In this document: positions 8,403 to 16,679 of the stretch, one piece after another
Layout of the letters: each line of letters starts with the position of its first letter
Numbering within the stretch: position 1 is the first letter of the stretch
Source: CAVZLD01 sp964522605
Lineage (GTDB): Bacteria > Planctomycetota > Planctomycetia > Pirellulales > Pirellulaceae
Assembly: GCA_964522605.1 (NCBI GenBank)
Contig: CAZFWV010000095.1
Coordinates: 1-20,690 of the forward strand
Length of the DNA: 20,690 bases
Direction of reading: 5' to 3'
Position numbers and translations under genes: made by a program
Notes under the pieces: generated by a model
Told to the model about the DNA's origin: nothing
The model's input: only the letters and a program-made list of their open reading frames with translations
Database searches by the model: none

Positions 8403-9074
8403 TTATAGATCGGTTTCGGATAGGGAGCCAGGGGAGATCGGATGCAGACTGCGCCGTAACACCGCGCAAAACTCGGCCAGGATCATGCTGGTGGCACCCC
8501 AGATCCGGTATTGCCTGCAGCGAATGCATGGCGCCGAGTAGCGGAACGCTCCTCGCTGGATCTGGATCTGCCCGATGTGCGACTCGTCCAAAAGCGCTGT
8601 CAGGGACATTTCGAAGACCTCTGCCACTTCGTCCAACTGTGGGGCAAAGGACGGTGGGTCTGCCAAGCAAGCAATCCAAGGTGTGACGAGGAAATTGCTG
8701 TTGAAGACGTACAGCGGCGTCAAGTGACCGATCAATCGGGGCAAGGATTCCGCAACACCTAGTTCTTCCGCCAGTTCACGCAGGGCTCCGACGTCCGATC
8801 GCTCGTCGGGTTCCAGCATTCCACCCGGCAGGCTGATCTGGCCCGCGTGGTCCGTTAAGTGTGGCTGACGCACCGTCAAAGGAACCCACCATTGTTGTTG
8901 CCGCGGATACAGCAGGATCACGACCGACGCGGTGCGGGCATCAAATGCCGCAGGTCCCGCATGTCGTCCGTAGGCGAGCTGGGGCGCGAGGCGTTCTCGC
9001 GCCGCCGGTATCCCACGGCCGTGTCCCACCTCGCGGGTCAGTCGTTCGGGCAGGTCGTCCCCCAAGCGGTCCAT
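8403..9074 (-). CDS. Nudix hydrolase, CoA-diphosphatase type
   Basis: A 223-residue Nudix protein likely to split coenzyme A or its derivatives into 4'-phosphopantetheine and 3',5'-ADP. The Nudix box is intact: G85, five residues, E91, seven residues, then RELAEELGV (99-107), which supplies the metal-binding glutamates. Just before it, TVRQPHLTDHAGQISLPGG (67-85) matches the extra motif (LLTxRSxxLRxHxGQxxFPGG) typical of the NudL/YeaB CoA-diphosphatase group. Start ATG 9074 shares one base with the stop of the upstream membrane-protein gene (TAATG), with GAGGGAAG about 5 bases before the ATG, so translation is probably coupled. The substrate is inferred from motif only. Confidence 0.88.
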   Translation of the reverse strand: MDRLGDDLPERLTREVGHGRGIPAARERLAPQLAYGRHAGPAAFDARTASVVILLYPRQQQWWVPLTVRQPHLTDHAGQISLPGGMLEPDERSDVGALRELAEELGVAESLPRLIGHLTPLYVFNSNFLVTPWIACLADPPSFAPQLDEVAEVFEMSLTALLDESHIGQIQIQRGAFRYSAPCIRCRQYRIWGATSMILAEFCAVLRRSLHPISPGSLSETDL

Positions 9075-10609
9075 TATCTTCCCTCACCTTGCCGGGGAAC
9101 GCCGTAAATGGCATACGACTCGTTGCGGAATTGGAGCGCCAGCCCCTGCGTGGGCCAGGGCCGGTTGGTGCGCACCAACCAATAGTCGAACTCGTATTTT
9201 TGCGCCAACTCGCGCAGCCGCCGCTGAAAATCAGCTCGCGATCCAGCGTCGGCGAGCATCATCAGTTGGGTCACGTCTTCTCGCCGCTGCTGCCAGTCCA
9301 AGATGCCGACCGCATCCTGGGGAATGTCCTTCCAGGTGACAACTTCGCTGCGTCCGGCGTTCCACTTGAACGTCTGGTGATCCATCGGAGCGAGCACGCA
9401 CGCATCGGCGGGAGTGTGCTCGGCGATCCAGCGACACGCTTCCTGCCATTGTTCCCATTGTGCCCGGTGCACGATCTGCCCCTGCCGATCTGCTGCGGGG
9501 ATCGGATGGACATGATCCGCAATCGCGATCGAGGCGACATGGGTGGTGACCAGCACAATGGAGAGTGCCAGCAGGCTCGAGGCGATTCGCTTCCGATCGA
9601 TGGACAGCTGCTGGATCCACAACAGGACTCCGATTGCGACGCCCAGGGGAACCATGACGTCCGTGGCACGGAACCAGTACAGCCGCACGAGTGAATAGGG
9701 CCCGGTCCATTGAATGAGAATGCCGAGTGCTGCGATGACGACTGCGCCAACAACGCATGCAGCAAGGCGAAAGTACGGGCGATCATGTCGCAGGGTCCAC
9801 ACAAGATACAGGAACAGCAGGACCAGCGCCGCGTGACGAACGCGGAATAGGACGGGAAAATCGTTCACAAGAAGATGGTGCCTTAGCCGGTCAAACACAT
9901 AGATCTGGCAGGCGGCCTCGGCGGTTGCCGCGTCGGCCTGCCAGGTCAAGCGGAGCGAAGGAAGAAGACCGGGCAAAGACAAGAAACCGCCGAGAAGGAG
10001 AGCCGGAGCCATGCCCATCAACGTCGGTCGCTCCGTCTGCTTCTGGCAGGCCCAGCCAATGAAGACCGCCACGACCGTCCAGCCGCCGACGAGGACATGA
10101 AACGCGGACGCTACCCCCAGCAGGAGCCAGGCTCGGTTCCATCGACCGTAAACGACTTCCGCCAGCCCCCACAACACGAACGCATAGGCGAAGACCTTGG
10201 CTTCGATGCCGCCGATGATCCACTCGCCCGACATGTGGAAACGGGAGACCATCGCGACCCACAGTCCTGCGGACAGCAAAGCACAGCCCCAGCGAGGCAG
10301 CAGGCTCCAGCTAAGTCGGGACCAGCAAGCGGCGAGCAGAATCCAGGCAACCAGGCGACCGAGCCATGCGCTTTCGGTCAGGGAGAGCCTTTGGGTTGTC
10401 CAGCCCCAAGTGATGTAGAACACCGAATGGGCGTCGACCGAATTGAGGAACGCATCGTTCGGGCACCACTGCGGATTCCAGAAGTGCTTCGCCTTTGCAA
10501 GATAATGGGCCTCGTTGATTTCCGGCGCGATGCCGCTGCCGACGAGGAAGAAGAGCACAACGATGCCGGTGACTTCGACGACCTTCTGCCAGATCGACAG
10601 GGATTGGAC
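9074..10609 (-). CDS. Polytopic membrane protein of unknown function, N terminus lost in gap
   Basis: 511 residues are readable from the edge of the N run to the TAA at 9074. About ten hydrophobic segments fill the first 380 residues, beginning VVLFFLVGSGIAP; the last 130 residues are soluble (AQWEQWQEACRWIAEHTPAD onward). The early loop NEAHYLAKAKHFWNPQWCPN, followed by DAFLNSVDAHSVFY, is the kind of acidic extracytoplasmic loop seen after helix 1 in GT-C-type membrane glycosyltransferases. I believe it belongs to a planctomycete family of unknown function, possibly the DUF6798 group, but cannot confirm that. The first readable residues precede helix 1, so probably only a short stretch is missing. 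An open frame runs through the Ns into lysC; this is an artefact. It overlaps the Nudix gene by one base. Confidence 0.75.
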   Translation of the reverse strand, partial: VQSLSIWQKVVEVTGIVVLFFLVGSGIAPEINEAHYLAKAKHFWNPQWCPNDAFLNSVDAHSVFYITWGWTTQRLSLTESAWLGRLVAWILLAACWSRLSWSLLPRWGCALLSAGLWVAMVSRFHMSGEWIIGGIEAKVFAYAFVLWGLAEVVYGRWNRAWLLLGVASAFHVLVGGWTVVAVFIGWACQKQTERPTLMGMAPALLLGGFLSLPGLLPSLRLTWQADAATAEAACQIYVFDRLRHHLLVNDFPVLFRVRHAALVLLFLYLVWTLRHDRPYFRLAACVVGAVVIAALGILIQWTGPYSLVRLYWFRATDVMVPLGVAIGVLLWIQQLSIDRKRIASSLLALSIVLVTTHVASIAIADHVHPIPAADRQGQIVHRAQWEQWQEACRWIAEHTPADACVLAPMDHQTFKWNAGRSEVVTWKDIPQDAVGILDWQQRREDVTQLMMLADAGSRADFQRRLRELAQKYEFDYWLVRTNRPWPTQGLALQFRNESYAIYGVPRQGEGR

Positions 10610-10709
10610 NNNNNNNNNNNNNNNNNNNNNNNNNNNNNNNNNNNNNNNNNNNNNNNNNNNNNNNNNNNNNNNNNNNNNNNNNNNNNNNNNNNNNNNNNNN
10701 NNNNNNNNN
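10610..10709. other. Assembly gap of 100 N
   Basis: Exactly 100 N, the conventional filler for a scaffold gap of unknown size. It removes the last codons of lysC and the start of the membrane-protein gene. Coordinates on either side should not be used to measure distance. Confidence 0.99.
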
Positions 10710-12481
10710 TACACATCGGCGAAGGCTTCTTGCAGGCAATGGAGACTCGTCGGTCCTTGCGATCCGTCGACGACGACGTTGACCCGAACTTCACTCGTAT
10801 TGATCATGATCACGTTGATCCGGGCTTCTGCCAACGCACGGAACATGCGAATGGCAACGCCCGTGTGGCTCCGCAGGCCGATTCCGCTCACAGACAACTT
10901 AGCGACATTGGGACTGCTGGTGACTCGCAAACTGGGATAGGTTTGCGTCAACTTCTGAACGACATTGACACTCGCTGCAACGCTGGCTTTGGGTACGGTG
11001 AAGCTCAAGTTGGCGAGTCCTCCACTGGTGTAACTTTGCACGATCATGTCGACCGAGATCTTTGCGGCGGCGATGTCGCGAAAGACACTTGCGGCGACGC
11101 CGGGCATGTCGGGTACACCGAAGATGGTCACACGTCCCTGGCTGTCATCGAGGGAAATATCATCGATCGTCAGCTCTTCCATGCCGCGCAATTGTTCGAC
11201 GACGGCGAGCAGGTCACGGGTACCCGCCGTCGCTGGTGCGCCGGGCGAAACCCGCTCCGAAGGATCCGGCTCCTTTTCCAATTCGAATTCTCCGTGAACG
11301 ACTCGCAGGCCGAGCAGTGCCTGGTCGCGCGGGATGAGCGTTGAGATTTTGATTTCGCTGGTGGTGATCATCTGAATGTTGATCTCCGCGGCGGACAGGG
11401 CGCGAAACATTCGTTCCGCGACACCTGTTTGCACCGCCATCCCGTTTCCGACAACCGAGACTTTTGCCACCTGGTCGTCATGCGAGACCGTGAATGGGCC
11501 GAGGGAAGTGTGGGCGTCCTGGATGGCTTCCCGCGTGATGTCCAACTCGTCACGGGGGACCGTGAACGAGATGTCGGCACGGCCTTCGTCCCCGACGTTC
11601 TGGACAATCATATCGACGGACACATTCTTCTTCGCGACGCGCGAAAAGATCTCGTAACTGGTTCCGGGAATGTCGGGAACGCCGGAAACCGTAATCCGTG
11701 CCTCGTTGCGCGTCATTGCGGCCCCACTGACGACGCGACCTGGGGCTTCCGATTCGGACTCGATCATTGTCCCGGGGATGTCCGTGAAGCTGCTGCGCAC
11801 GTGGATCGGCACCGAGAACTTCTTGGCGAATTCGATGGAACGACTGTGCATCACGCCGGCGCCCAGGCTCGCCAGTTCCAGCATCTCGTCGTAGCTAACC
11901 TGACTGACGCGTCGCGCCTCGGGCAGGTTCCGCGGGTCCGTGGTGTAGACCCCGTCGACGTCGGTGTAGATCTCACACGCATCCGCCCGCAACACCGCAG
12001 CCAGAGCGACGGCGGTCGTGTCACTTCCACCGCGACCGAGCGTCGTAATGTCAAAGTTCTCGTCGATTCCCTGAAATCCCGCCGCGATCACAATGTTTCC
12101 CGCATCCAGATAATGCTGCAAACGCTCCGTCGAGATCGAGATAATGCGTGCCTTGGTGTGCGTGCTGTCGGTTCGAATCCCGATCTGACCACCGGTCAGG
12201 CTCACCGCGTTCGAGCCCAGCGAGTGAATCGCCATCGCCATCAGGGCGACGCTGACCTGCTCGCCCGTCGACAGCAGCATATCCATTTCTCTGGCGGATG
12301 GACGTTCGGTGATCTCTTGGGCCAACTGGACCAACAAATCCGTGTTCTTTCCCATGGCGCTGACGACCATGACGACTTGATGGCCTTCTTGCTGAGCCCG
12401 AATTGCCTTGCGCGCCGCGGCGAGGATCTTTTCACTGTCGGCGACACTCGTACCGCCGAACTTCTGCACAATGAGAGACAT
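10710..12481 (-). CDS. lysC: Aspartate kinase with four ACT domains, C terminus cut by gap
   Basis: Phosphorylates aspartate, the entry to lysine, methionine and threonine synthesis. 590 residues are readable from ATG 12481. Kinase motifs: KFGGTSV (7-13), the substrate loop STGEQVSVAL (71-80), GFQGID and TTLGRGGSDTTAVALA (147-162), and YTDVDGVYTTDPR (172-184). Four ACT domains follow at about 262-328, 338-400, 449-515 and 526-590, as two tandem pairs joined by a Pro/Glu-rich linker (400-425). Most bacterial monofunctional kinases have one pair and about 400-450 residues; a four-ACT form is known from cyanobacteria. Feedback control by lysine and/or threonine is expected. The protein ends QEAFADV at the gap, so very few residues are missing. 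It lies 48 bases after the ApgM-like gene, in an apparent hom-apgM-lysC operon. Confidence 0.95.
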
Positions 12482-12529
12482 TTGGGAACTTCCAAAATAA
12501 GACCGATGTCGCGACCGTTCGTGGGTCGG

Positions 12530-13732
12530 TCAGGACGAGATGAAAAACCGCATCAGTTCGCAACCATTGTCAAACGCCAGCTCACTCTGGCCGGCTGCGA
12601 CTTCGTCGTACGTGGAGAACGGATCAGGCGGAATGCCTTGTCCCGCAATCGCGAACGGCACAAAACCGTGGCTATGGGTCTTGGTCCGCAGCGGCGTCGG
12701 ATGGTCTGGACTGATCAGCATACGGTACGCGCCGTGAGCCTCCAAGGCACGGTGGAGCGGTGCGACGATTTTCTGATCGATCGACTCCAACGCCGCGATT
12801 TTGGCGGCGACGTCACCCGCATGGGAGGCCTCGTCGGGGGCCTCGATATGCACGCAAATCAGGTCGGTCGTCTTCAACGCTTCGATCGCTGCCTGGCCTT
12901 TTCCCTCATAATTCGTGTCGAGGTAACCGGTGGCGCCGGGGACTTCGATTCGCTCCCAGCCGATCAGCGTGGCGAATCCCCGCAGCAGATCGACTGCGGT
13001 GATCATCTTACCCTTCAGGCCATAGACCTCCTGAAATGCCGGCAGCGCCGGTGTTCCGCCCAGACCCCAGAGCCAGACGTTTGTCGCTGCCGGTTTTCCC
13101 GCGCGGCGACGCGCCTGATTGACCGGATGGTCGGCAAATAACTCGAGTGTCCGTTCCATCAAATGGTTCAACAGGTCACTGCCCGGTCCCCGAGGATAAT
13201 CGTCCGTGACCCCCTTGTCCGTCAGGTCGTGCGGCGGTGTGCAGCGGGTCTCGACGGAAAACGGTGCGGAACCGGGTTGGCCGCGATAGATCAACAGATT
13301 GCGATAACTCACGCCGGCCACAAATTCCAGCTGATCGCTTCCCAACTCTTGTTGCGCAGTCTGCATCAGCTGCCGAGCTTCCTCGGTGCTGATATGGCCC
13401 GCTGTGAAATCCTTCATCTGTTGGTTTTCGATCGTCACCAGATTGCAGCGGATCGCCCAATCATTGGGTCCCAGTTGGATTCCTTGAGCAACAGCCTCCA
13501 GCGGAGCACGGCCCGTGTAATAGGTCTCCGGGGAATATCCCAAGAGACTCATTGTGGCGACATCCGAACCGGCCGGTAATTGGACGGGGACGTTGGACGC
13601 GCGACCGACGATGCCTCGTTTCGCGATGCGGTCCATGGCGGGGGTCTGCGCGGCTTGCAACGGCGTCTTTCCGTCGAGCGCCGTCTGCGGTTCATCCGCC
13701 GATCCGTCGGGGATTACGATCGCGTATTTCAT
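12530..13732 (-). CDS. ApgM-family phosphomutase-like protein, likely alternative homoserine kinase
   Basis: 400 residues from ATG 13732; the strong GAAGGGAG 5 bases upstream decides this over an in-frame start at 13762. It belongs to the alkaline-phosphatase superfamily branch of cofactor-independent (archaeal-type) phosphoglycerate mutases. Metal/active-site residues are visible: Asp9 in VIPDGSADEP (6-15), Ser56 in PAGSDVATMSLLGY (53-66), Asp300 and His304 in EAPDEASHAGD (297-307), Asp343-His344 in SPDHPTP, His353/His355 in KTHSHG. One family in this group is named 'proposed homoserine kinase' (TIGR02535) because of its placement next to threonine genes. Here it lies 33 bases after hom and 48 before lysC, which fits that role better than glycolysis. 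Reaction would be homoserine plus phosphate donor to O-phosphohomoserine. Family sure, activity inferred. Confidence 0.85.
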   Translation of the reverse strand: MKYAIVIPDGSADEPQTALDGKTPLQAAQTPAMDRIAKRGIVGRASNVPVQLPAGSDVATMSLLGYSPETYYTGRAPLEAVAQGIQLGPNDWAIRCNLVTIENQQMKDFTAGHISTEEARQLMQTAQQELGSDQLEFVAGVSYRNLLIYRGQPGSAPFSVETRCTPPHDLTDKGVTDDYPRGPGSDLLNHLMERTLELFADHPVNQARRRAGKPAATNVWLWGLGGTPALPAFQEVYGLKGKMITAVDLLRGFATLIGWERIEVPGATGYLDTNYEGKGQAAIEALKTTDLICVHIEAPDEASHAGDVAAKIAALESIDQKIVAPLHRALEAHGAYRMLISPDHPTPLRTKTHSHGFVPFAIAGQGIPPDPFSTYDEVAAGQSELAFDNGCELMRFFISS

Positions 13733-13765
13733 GGCTACTCCCTTCGCTTCGGTGACGCCCAAAAC

Positions 13766-15100
13766 TCATTCTTCCAGGACACGCATGCGAACACTTCCCG
13801 CACGAATCGAAGGCAGCTGGTCAATTTCCGCGACGGCGGCGGCCGCCTTTCCTTCATTGGCTGTGTGGGTCATGATCACCAAGGATACATCGTCCGAGGC
13901 ATCGGAACGGCTTTCGATCTCTCGCTGGATGACCGAGGCGATCGAAATCTCATGCCGACCCAGAACGCCGGCGATCCGCGCCAAGACGCCGGGATGATCT
14001 TCGACCGTGAACCGAAGATAGTAGCGGCCCAGCGCAGACGCGTGATCGGCCATCGGAACGATCGGTTCCGCCTGCGACCACCACTCGGAATTGCGGAACG
14101 TGATCGCTGCCCGACCGGCCAACGTGTCGATCAGATCGGCCACGATGGCCGAGGCGGTCGGCAGCTGTCCCGCCCCCAAGCCATGGTAGAACACCCTGCC
14201 GACCATGTCTCCGACTACGCTGATTGCATTGTTGGCGCCCCGCACTTCGGCCAGCGGTGTGCCAATCTTGACCAGCGTCGGCGACACGTGCAGCTCGACC
14301 TGATGGTCCTGAAGCTGAGCGACGGCGAGAACTTTGATTCGGTAGCCCAACTCCTTTGCCCAACGCAGATCGTTCAGATCCAGACCGTCGATTCCCACCC
14401 GCGGGATTTTTGCCCAGGGGACCTCTGCACCGAATGCGAGATGGGCCAGGATCGCGAGCTTCTGCGCGGCGTCCGTTCCGTCGACATCCATCGACGGATC
14501 GGCTTCGGCAAACCCGAGTCGCTGCGCTTCGCGTAAGGCGTCGGCATACGTGCCCTGCTGCTCCTCCATCTGCGAGACGATGAAGTTACTCGTGCCGTTC
14601 AGGATGCCGCGGAGCGACAGGATTTGATTGGCGGACAGACATTGGCTGATATTGGTCACGATGGGAATCCCGCCCGCGACGGCCGCTTCAAAGGCAATCG
14701 AACGTCCTAATTGTCGAGCACGATCGAACAATTCGGGACCGTGTTCTGCCAGGAGCGCTTTGTTGGCCGTGACGACATCTTTGCCGCTCTCGAGCAACTG
14801 CAGCATGATCGTTCGTGCCGGCTCAAGTCCGCCGATCAGCTGGGCGGCCACCTCAATTTCCGGGTTTTCCGTCACCTGCCGCAGATCGTCCGTCAAGATC
14901 CCCGCCGGCAGTGGACAGCCGCGTGCCTTCTGCAGATCGCGAACCACGACCTTTTCGAGCCGCATTGTTCGTCCGGCATGACGACGCATGCGGTCGCGAT
15001 GCTCGAGCAGGATCCTGGCCACCCCCGTACCGACCGTTCCCATACCGATAATGGCGACCTTGGCCTCAGCACGCCCCCGGTTTTTTGATGATTGCGCCAT
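13766..15100 (-). CDS. hom: Homoserine dehydrogenase with C-terminal ACT domain
   Basis: Reduces aspartate semialdehyde to homoserine with NAD(P)H, the branch point to threonine and methionine. 444 residues, normal for the ACT-bearing form. The nucleotide-binding motif is VAIIGMGTVGTGVA (15-28); then LIGGLEPA (88-95), VVTANKALLA (109-118), the NGTSNFI motif (168-174), and the substrate site AEADPSMDVDGTDAAQKLAIL (199-218 region), all expected for the family. An ACT domain covers about 359-440 (RYYLRFTVEDHPGVLARIAG), so threonine feedback is likely. ATG 15100 is the only sensible start, although it lacks a clear Shine-Dalgarno sequence. It is the first gene of the minus-strand run hom, ApgM-like, lysC, and stands back to back with the M42 peptidase gene. 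Confidence 0.97.
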   Translation of the reverse strand: MAQSSKNRGRAEAKVAIIGMGTVGTGVARILLEHRDRMRRHAGRTMRLEKVVVRDLQKARGCPLPAGILTDDLRQVTENPEIEVAAQLIGGLEPARTIMLQLLESGKDVVTANKALLAEHGPELFDRARQLGRSIAFEAAVAGGIPIVTNISQCLSANQILSLRGILNGTSNFIVSQMEEQQGTYADALREAQRLGFAEADPSMDVDGTDAAQKLAILAHLAFGAEVPWAKIPRVGIDGLDLNDLRWAKELGYRIKVLAVAQLQDHQVELHVSPTLVKIGTPLAEVRGANNAISVVGDMVGRVFYHGLGAGQLPTASAIVADLIDTLAGRAAITFRNSEWWSQAEPIVPMADHASALGRYYLRFTVEDHPGVLARIAGVLGRHEISIASVIQREIESRSDASDDVSLVIMTHTANEGKAAAAVAEIDQLPSIRAGSVRMRVLEE

Positions 15101-15149
15101 GCAGAAATCGCTTTATAGTGCCCTGTTTTGGTCCTGCCGGAAGCCGTGT

Positions 15150-15179
15150 ATCGTAGGTCGAGTGACGGCGGACCGTCAA
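15150..15179 (-). promoter_or_regulatory. Possible sigma-70 promoter for hom operon
   Basis: On the minus strand, TTGACG (15174-15179) and TACGAT (15150-15155) are separated by 18 bases, 50 bases before the hom start. The -35 box overlaps a small hairpin, TGACGG-CGGA-CCGTCA at 15163-15178, which could be an operator. Reasonable but short match in a divergent spacer. Confidence 0.45.
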
Positions 15180-15222
15180 GCAAACATAGTCCCGAGATTC
15201 AGCTTCTTACGGAGGATGACTG

Positions 15223-16284
15223 ATGGAGCCCACGGCTTTTGCCTTCCTGCAACGTTTAATGGAAACCCCCGGTCCGTCCGGCTATGAGCAGCCGGTTCAG
15301 GAAGTGGTTCGCCAATATGCAGGCGAATTTGCCGACGAAATGACCACCGATTGCCACGGGAACGTAATTCTGAGTCGGAATCCCACGGCTCCCACCCGAA
15401 TCCTCCTTGCCGGGCACTGCGACCAGATCGGGATGGTCGTCACGTACATCGATCCCGAGGGCTTTCTGTACGCCCAGACAATCGGAGGCTGGGATCCTCA
15501 ACAGCTCGTCGGGCAACGCATGACCATCTGGACGCGGCAAGGCGCCGTCCCCGCCGTGATCTCCCGAAAACCCATCCATCTGTTGACCGAAGAGGAACGC
15601 AAGCAGGTCGTGCGCGATCGAGATCTGTGGCTGGACGTGGGCGCGCGCGACAAGAAGGAAGCGGAGCAGTTGGTTCGCATCGGCGATCCGATTACGCCCC
15701 ATCTGGGACTGCAACGATTGCAGAATCATCTGGTCAATGGACCGGGCCTCGATAATCGCAGCGGATTGTGGGTGGTCGTCGAGGCACTCCGTCGCTGCCG
15801 TTCCTCCGACCTCCAGTGTGCCGTCTTCTCCGTCTCGACCGTTCAGGAGGAAATCGGCCTTCGCGGGGTCCAGACGAGTGCCTTTGCGATTCAGCCTCAC
15901 GTCGGAATCGCCGTGGATGTGACACACGCGACGGATTGCCCGTCGATCGAGAAGAAACAGCAGGGCGAGATTCGACTGGGTGGCGGACCTGTCATCTTCC
16001 GCGGACCGAACATGAATCCGGTCGTCTCGCAACGGCTGATTGAGATCGCGGAATCCAGGCCGATTCCCTACCAACTGGCGGCGATCGGACGCGCGACCCC
16101 CAATGATGCCAACCCCTTGCAGATCTCGCGCTCCGGGGTAGCGACGGGATTGGTCAGCGTGCCCAACCGGTACATGCACAGTCCCGTGGAAACCGTATCC
16201 CTCGACGACCTCGATGCGGCCGCGGAACTACTGGCCGCGTTTATTCGGGGACTGGGGCCGGCGGACGATTTCACTCCGCGGTGA
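15223..16284 (+). CDS. M42 family metallopeptidase (glutamyl/endoglucanase-type aminopeptidase)
   Basis: A dinuclear-metal aminopeptidase of the M42 family, usually dodecameric and cytoplasmic, trimming N-terminal residues from peptides. 353 residues, normal length. Start ATG 15223 has GGAGG 7 bases upstream. Metal and catalytic residues expected in the family are present: His65 and Asp67 in LAGHCDQIG (62-70), Asp177 in GPGLDNRSG (173-181), catalytic Glu209 and ligand Glu210 in TVQEEIGLRG (206-215), Asp232 in AVDVTHATD (230-238), and His319 in RYMHSPVE (316-323). Some old annotations of this family read 'cellulase M'; nothing supports that. Transcribed divergently from hom; followed by a 395-base spacer before groEL1. 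Substrate preference cannot be read from sequence. Confidence 0.93.
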   Translation: MEPTAFAFLQRLMETPGPSGYEQPVQEVVRQYAGEFADEMTTDCHGNVILSRNPTAPTRILLAGHCDQIGMVVTYIDPEGFLYAQTIGGWDPQQLVGQRMTIWTRQGAVPAVISRKPIHLLTEEERKQVVRDRDLWLDVGARDKKEAEQLVRIGDPITPHLGLQRLQNHLVNGPGLDNRSGLWVVVEALRRCRSSDLQCAVFSVSTVQEEIGLRGVQTSAFAIQPHVGIAVDVTHATDCPSIEKKQQGEIRLGGGPVIFRGPNMNPVVSQRLIEIAESRPIPYQLAAIGRATPNDANPLQISRSGVATGLVSVPNRYMHSPVETVSLDDLDAAAELLAAFIRGLGPADDFTPR

Positions 16285-16306
16285 ATGGGACCTCGCAAGG
16301 AGCACG

Positions 16307-16324
16307 GCCGCGGAGAATCGCGGA
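16307..16324 (+). repeat. Dispersed GC-rich repeat core, copy 3
   Basis: GCCGCGGA, four bases, CGCGGA, followed by AAGACGCGGAAGAG. Third copy of the core seen at 2511 and 4105; placed 22 bases after the M42 stop codon. Confidence 0.5.
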
Positions 16325-16447
16325 AAGACGCGGAAGAGAGCGCAGATTCCAAGGTTGTTCCCTCGGCGACGATCAGCCAGCTCCTCCGCCGAGCGGGTAC
16401 CGGAACCGATCCTGCCATTCTGACAGCTACCCGCGAGTACGCCCGGG

Positions 16448-16468
16448 GACCCACAATTGACCTGGGTC
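16448..16468. promoter_or_regulatory. Candidate activator-binding inverted repeat upstream of sigma-54 promoter
   Basis: GACCCA (16448-16453), nine bases, TGGGTC (16463-16468). Its centre is about 94 bases upstream of the start site predicted for the sigma-54 promoter, within the range where enhancer-binding activators usually sit. Identity of any activator is unknown. Confidence 0.4.
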
Positions 16469-16524
16469 TGATCCGATAAGCTGAAGTCGTTTTCTGGCAA
16501 GGAGTTGCGATCGACCTTGAAGCG

Positions 16525-16541
16525 TTGGCACGCGGCTTGCT
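16525..16541 (+). promoter_or_regulatory. Sigma-54 (-24/-12) promoter for the groEL1 cluster
   Basis: TTGGCACG-CGGC-TTGCT matches the sigma-54 consensus YTGGCACGNNNNTTGCW at every defined position. The GG (16527-16528) and GC (16539-16540) dinucleotides are separated by the required 10 bases. The predicted start site is near 16551, giving a leader of about 128 bases before the groEL1 GTG. The site is in a non-coding spacer and points towards groEL1. Confidence 0.8.
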
Positions 16542-16679
16542 CCAAGGAGCAGTCTCTGATCGCGGTGACTGCCATTTCGGTTTCGCGACGTGCGAGACCG
16601 GTTCCATCGATAGGGTTCGTCGAGCGTTGTCAGACGACGAGCCCAGTACTCGGGAAAACATTGCAGGAGGAAACCTGTC

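Larger units (their letters stand above)
16285..16679. other. Regulatory spacer upstream of groEL1
   Basis: 395 bases between the M42 gene and groEL1. It holds a copy of the dispersed GC-rich repeat core (16307-16324), a 7-base inverted repeat GCGGGTA/TACCCGC at 16393-16399 and 16428-16434, a second inverted repeat at 16448-16468, a sigma-54-type promoter at 16525-16541 and the groEL1 ribosome site. No CIRCE element (TTAGCACTC-N9-GAGTGCTAA) was seen. No gene is apparent. Confidence 0.8.

Noticed and set aside
11429..13141. 570-codon plus-strand open frame
   Set aside because: It lies antisense to lysC and the ApgM-like gene, both of which have clear motifs; a mirror frame only.
16285..16679. 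CIRCE/HrcA operator upstream of groEL1
   Set aside because: Looked for TTAGCACTC-N9-GAGTGCTAA in this spacer and in the two spacers around groES; not found.
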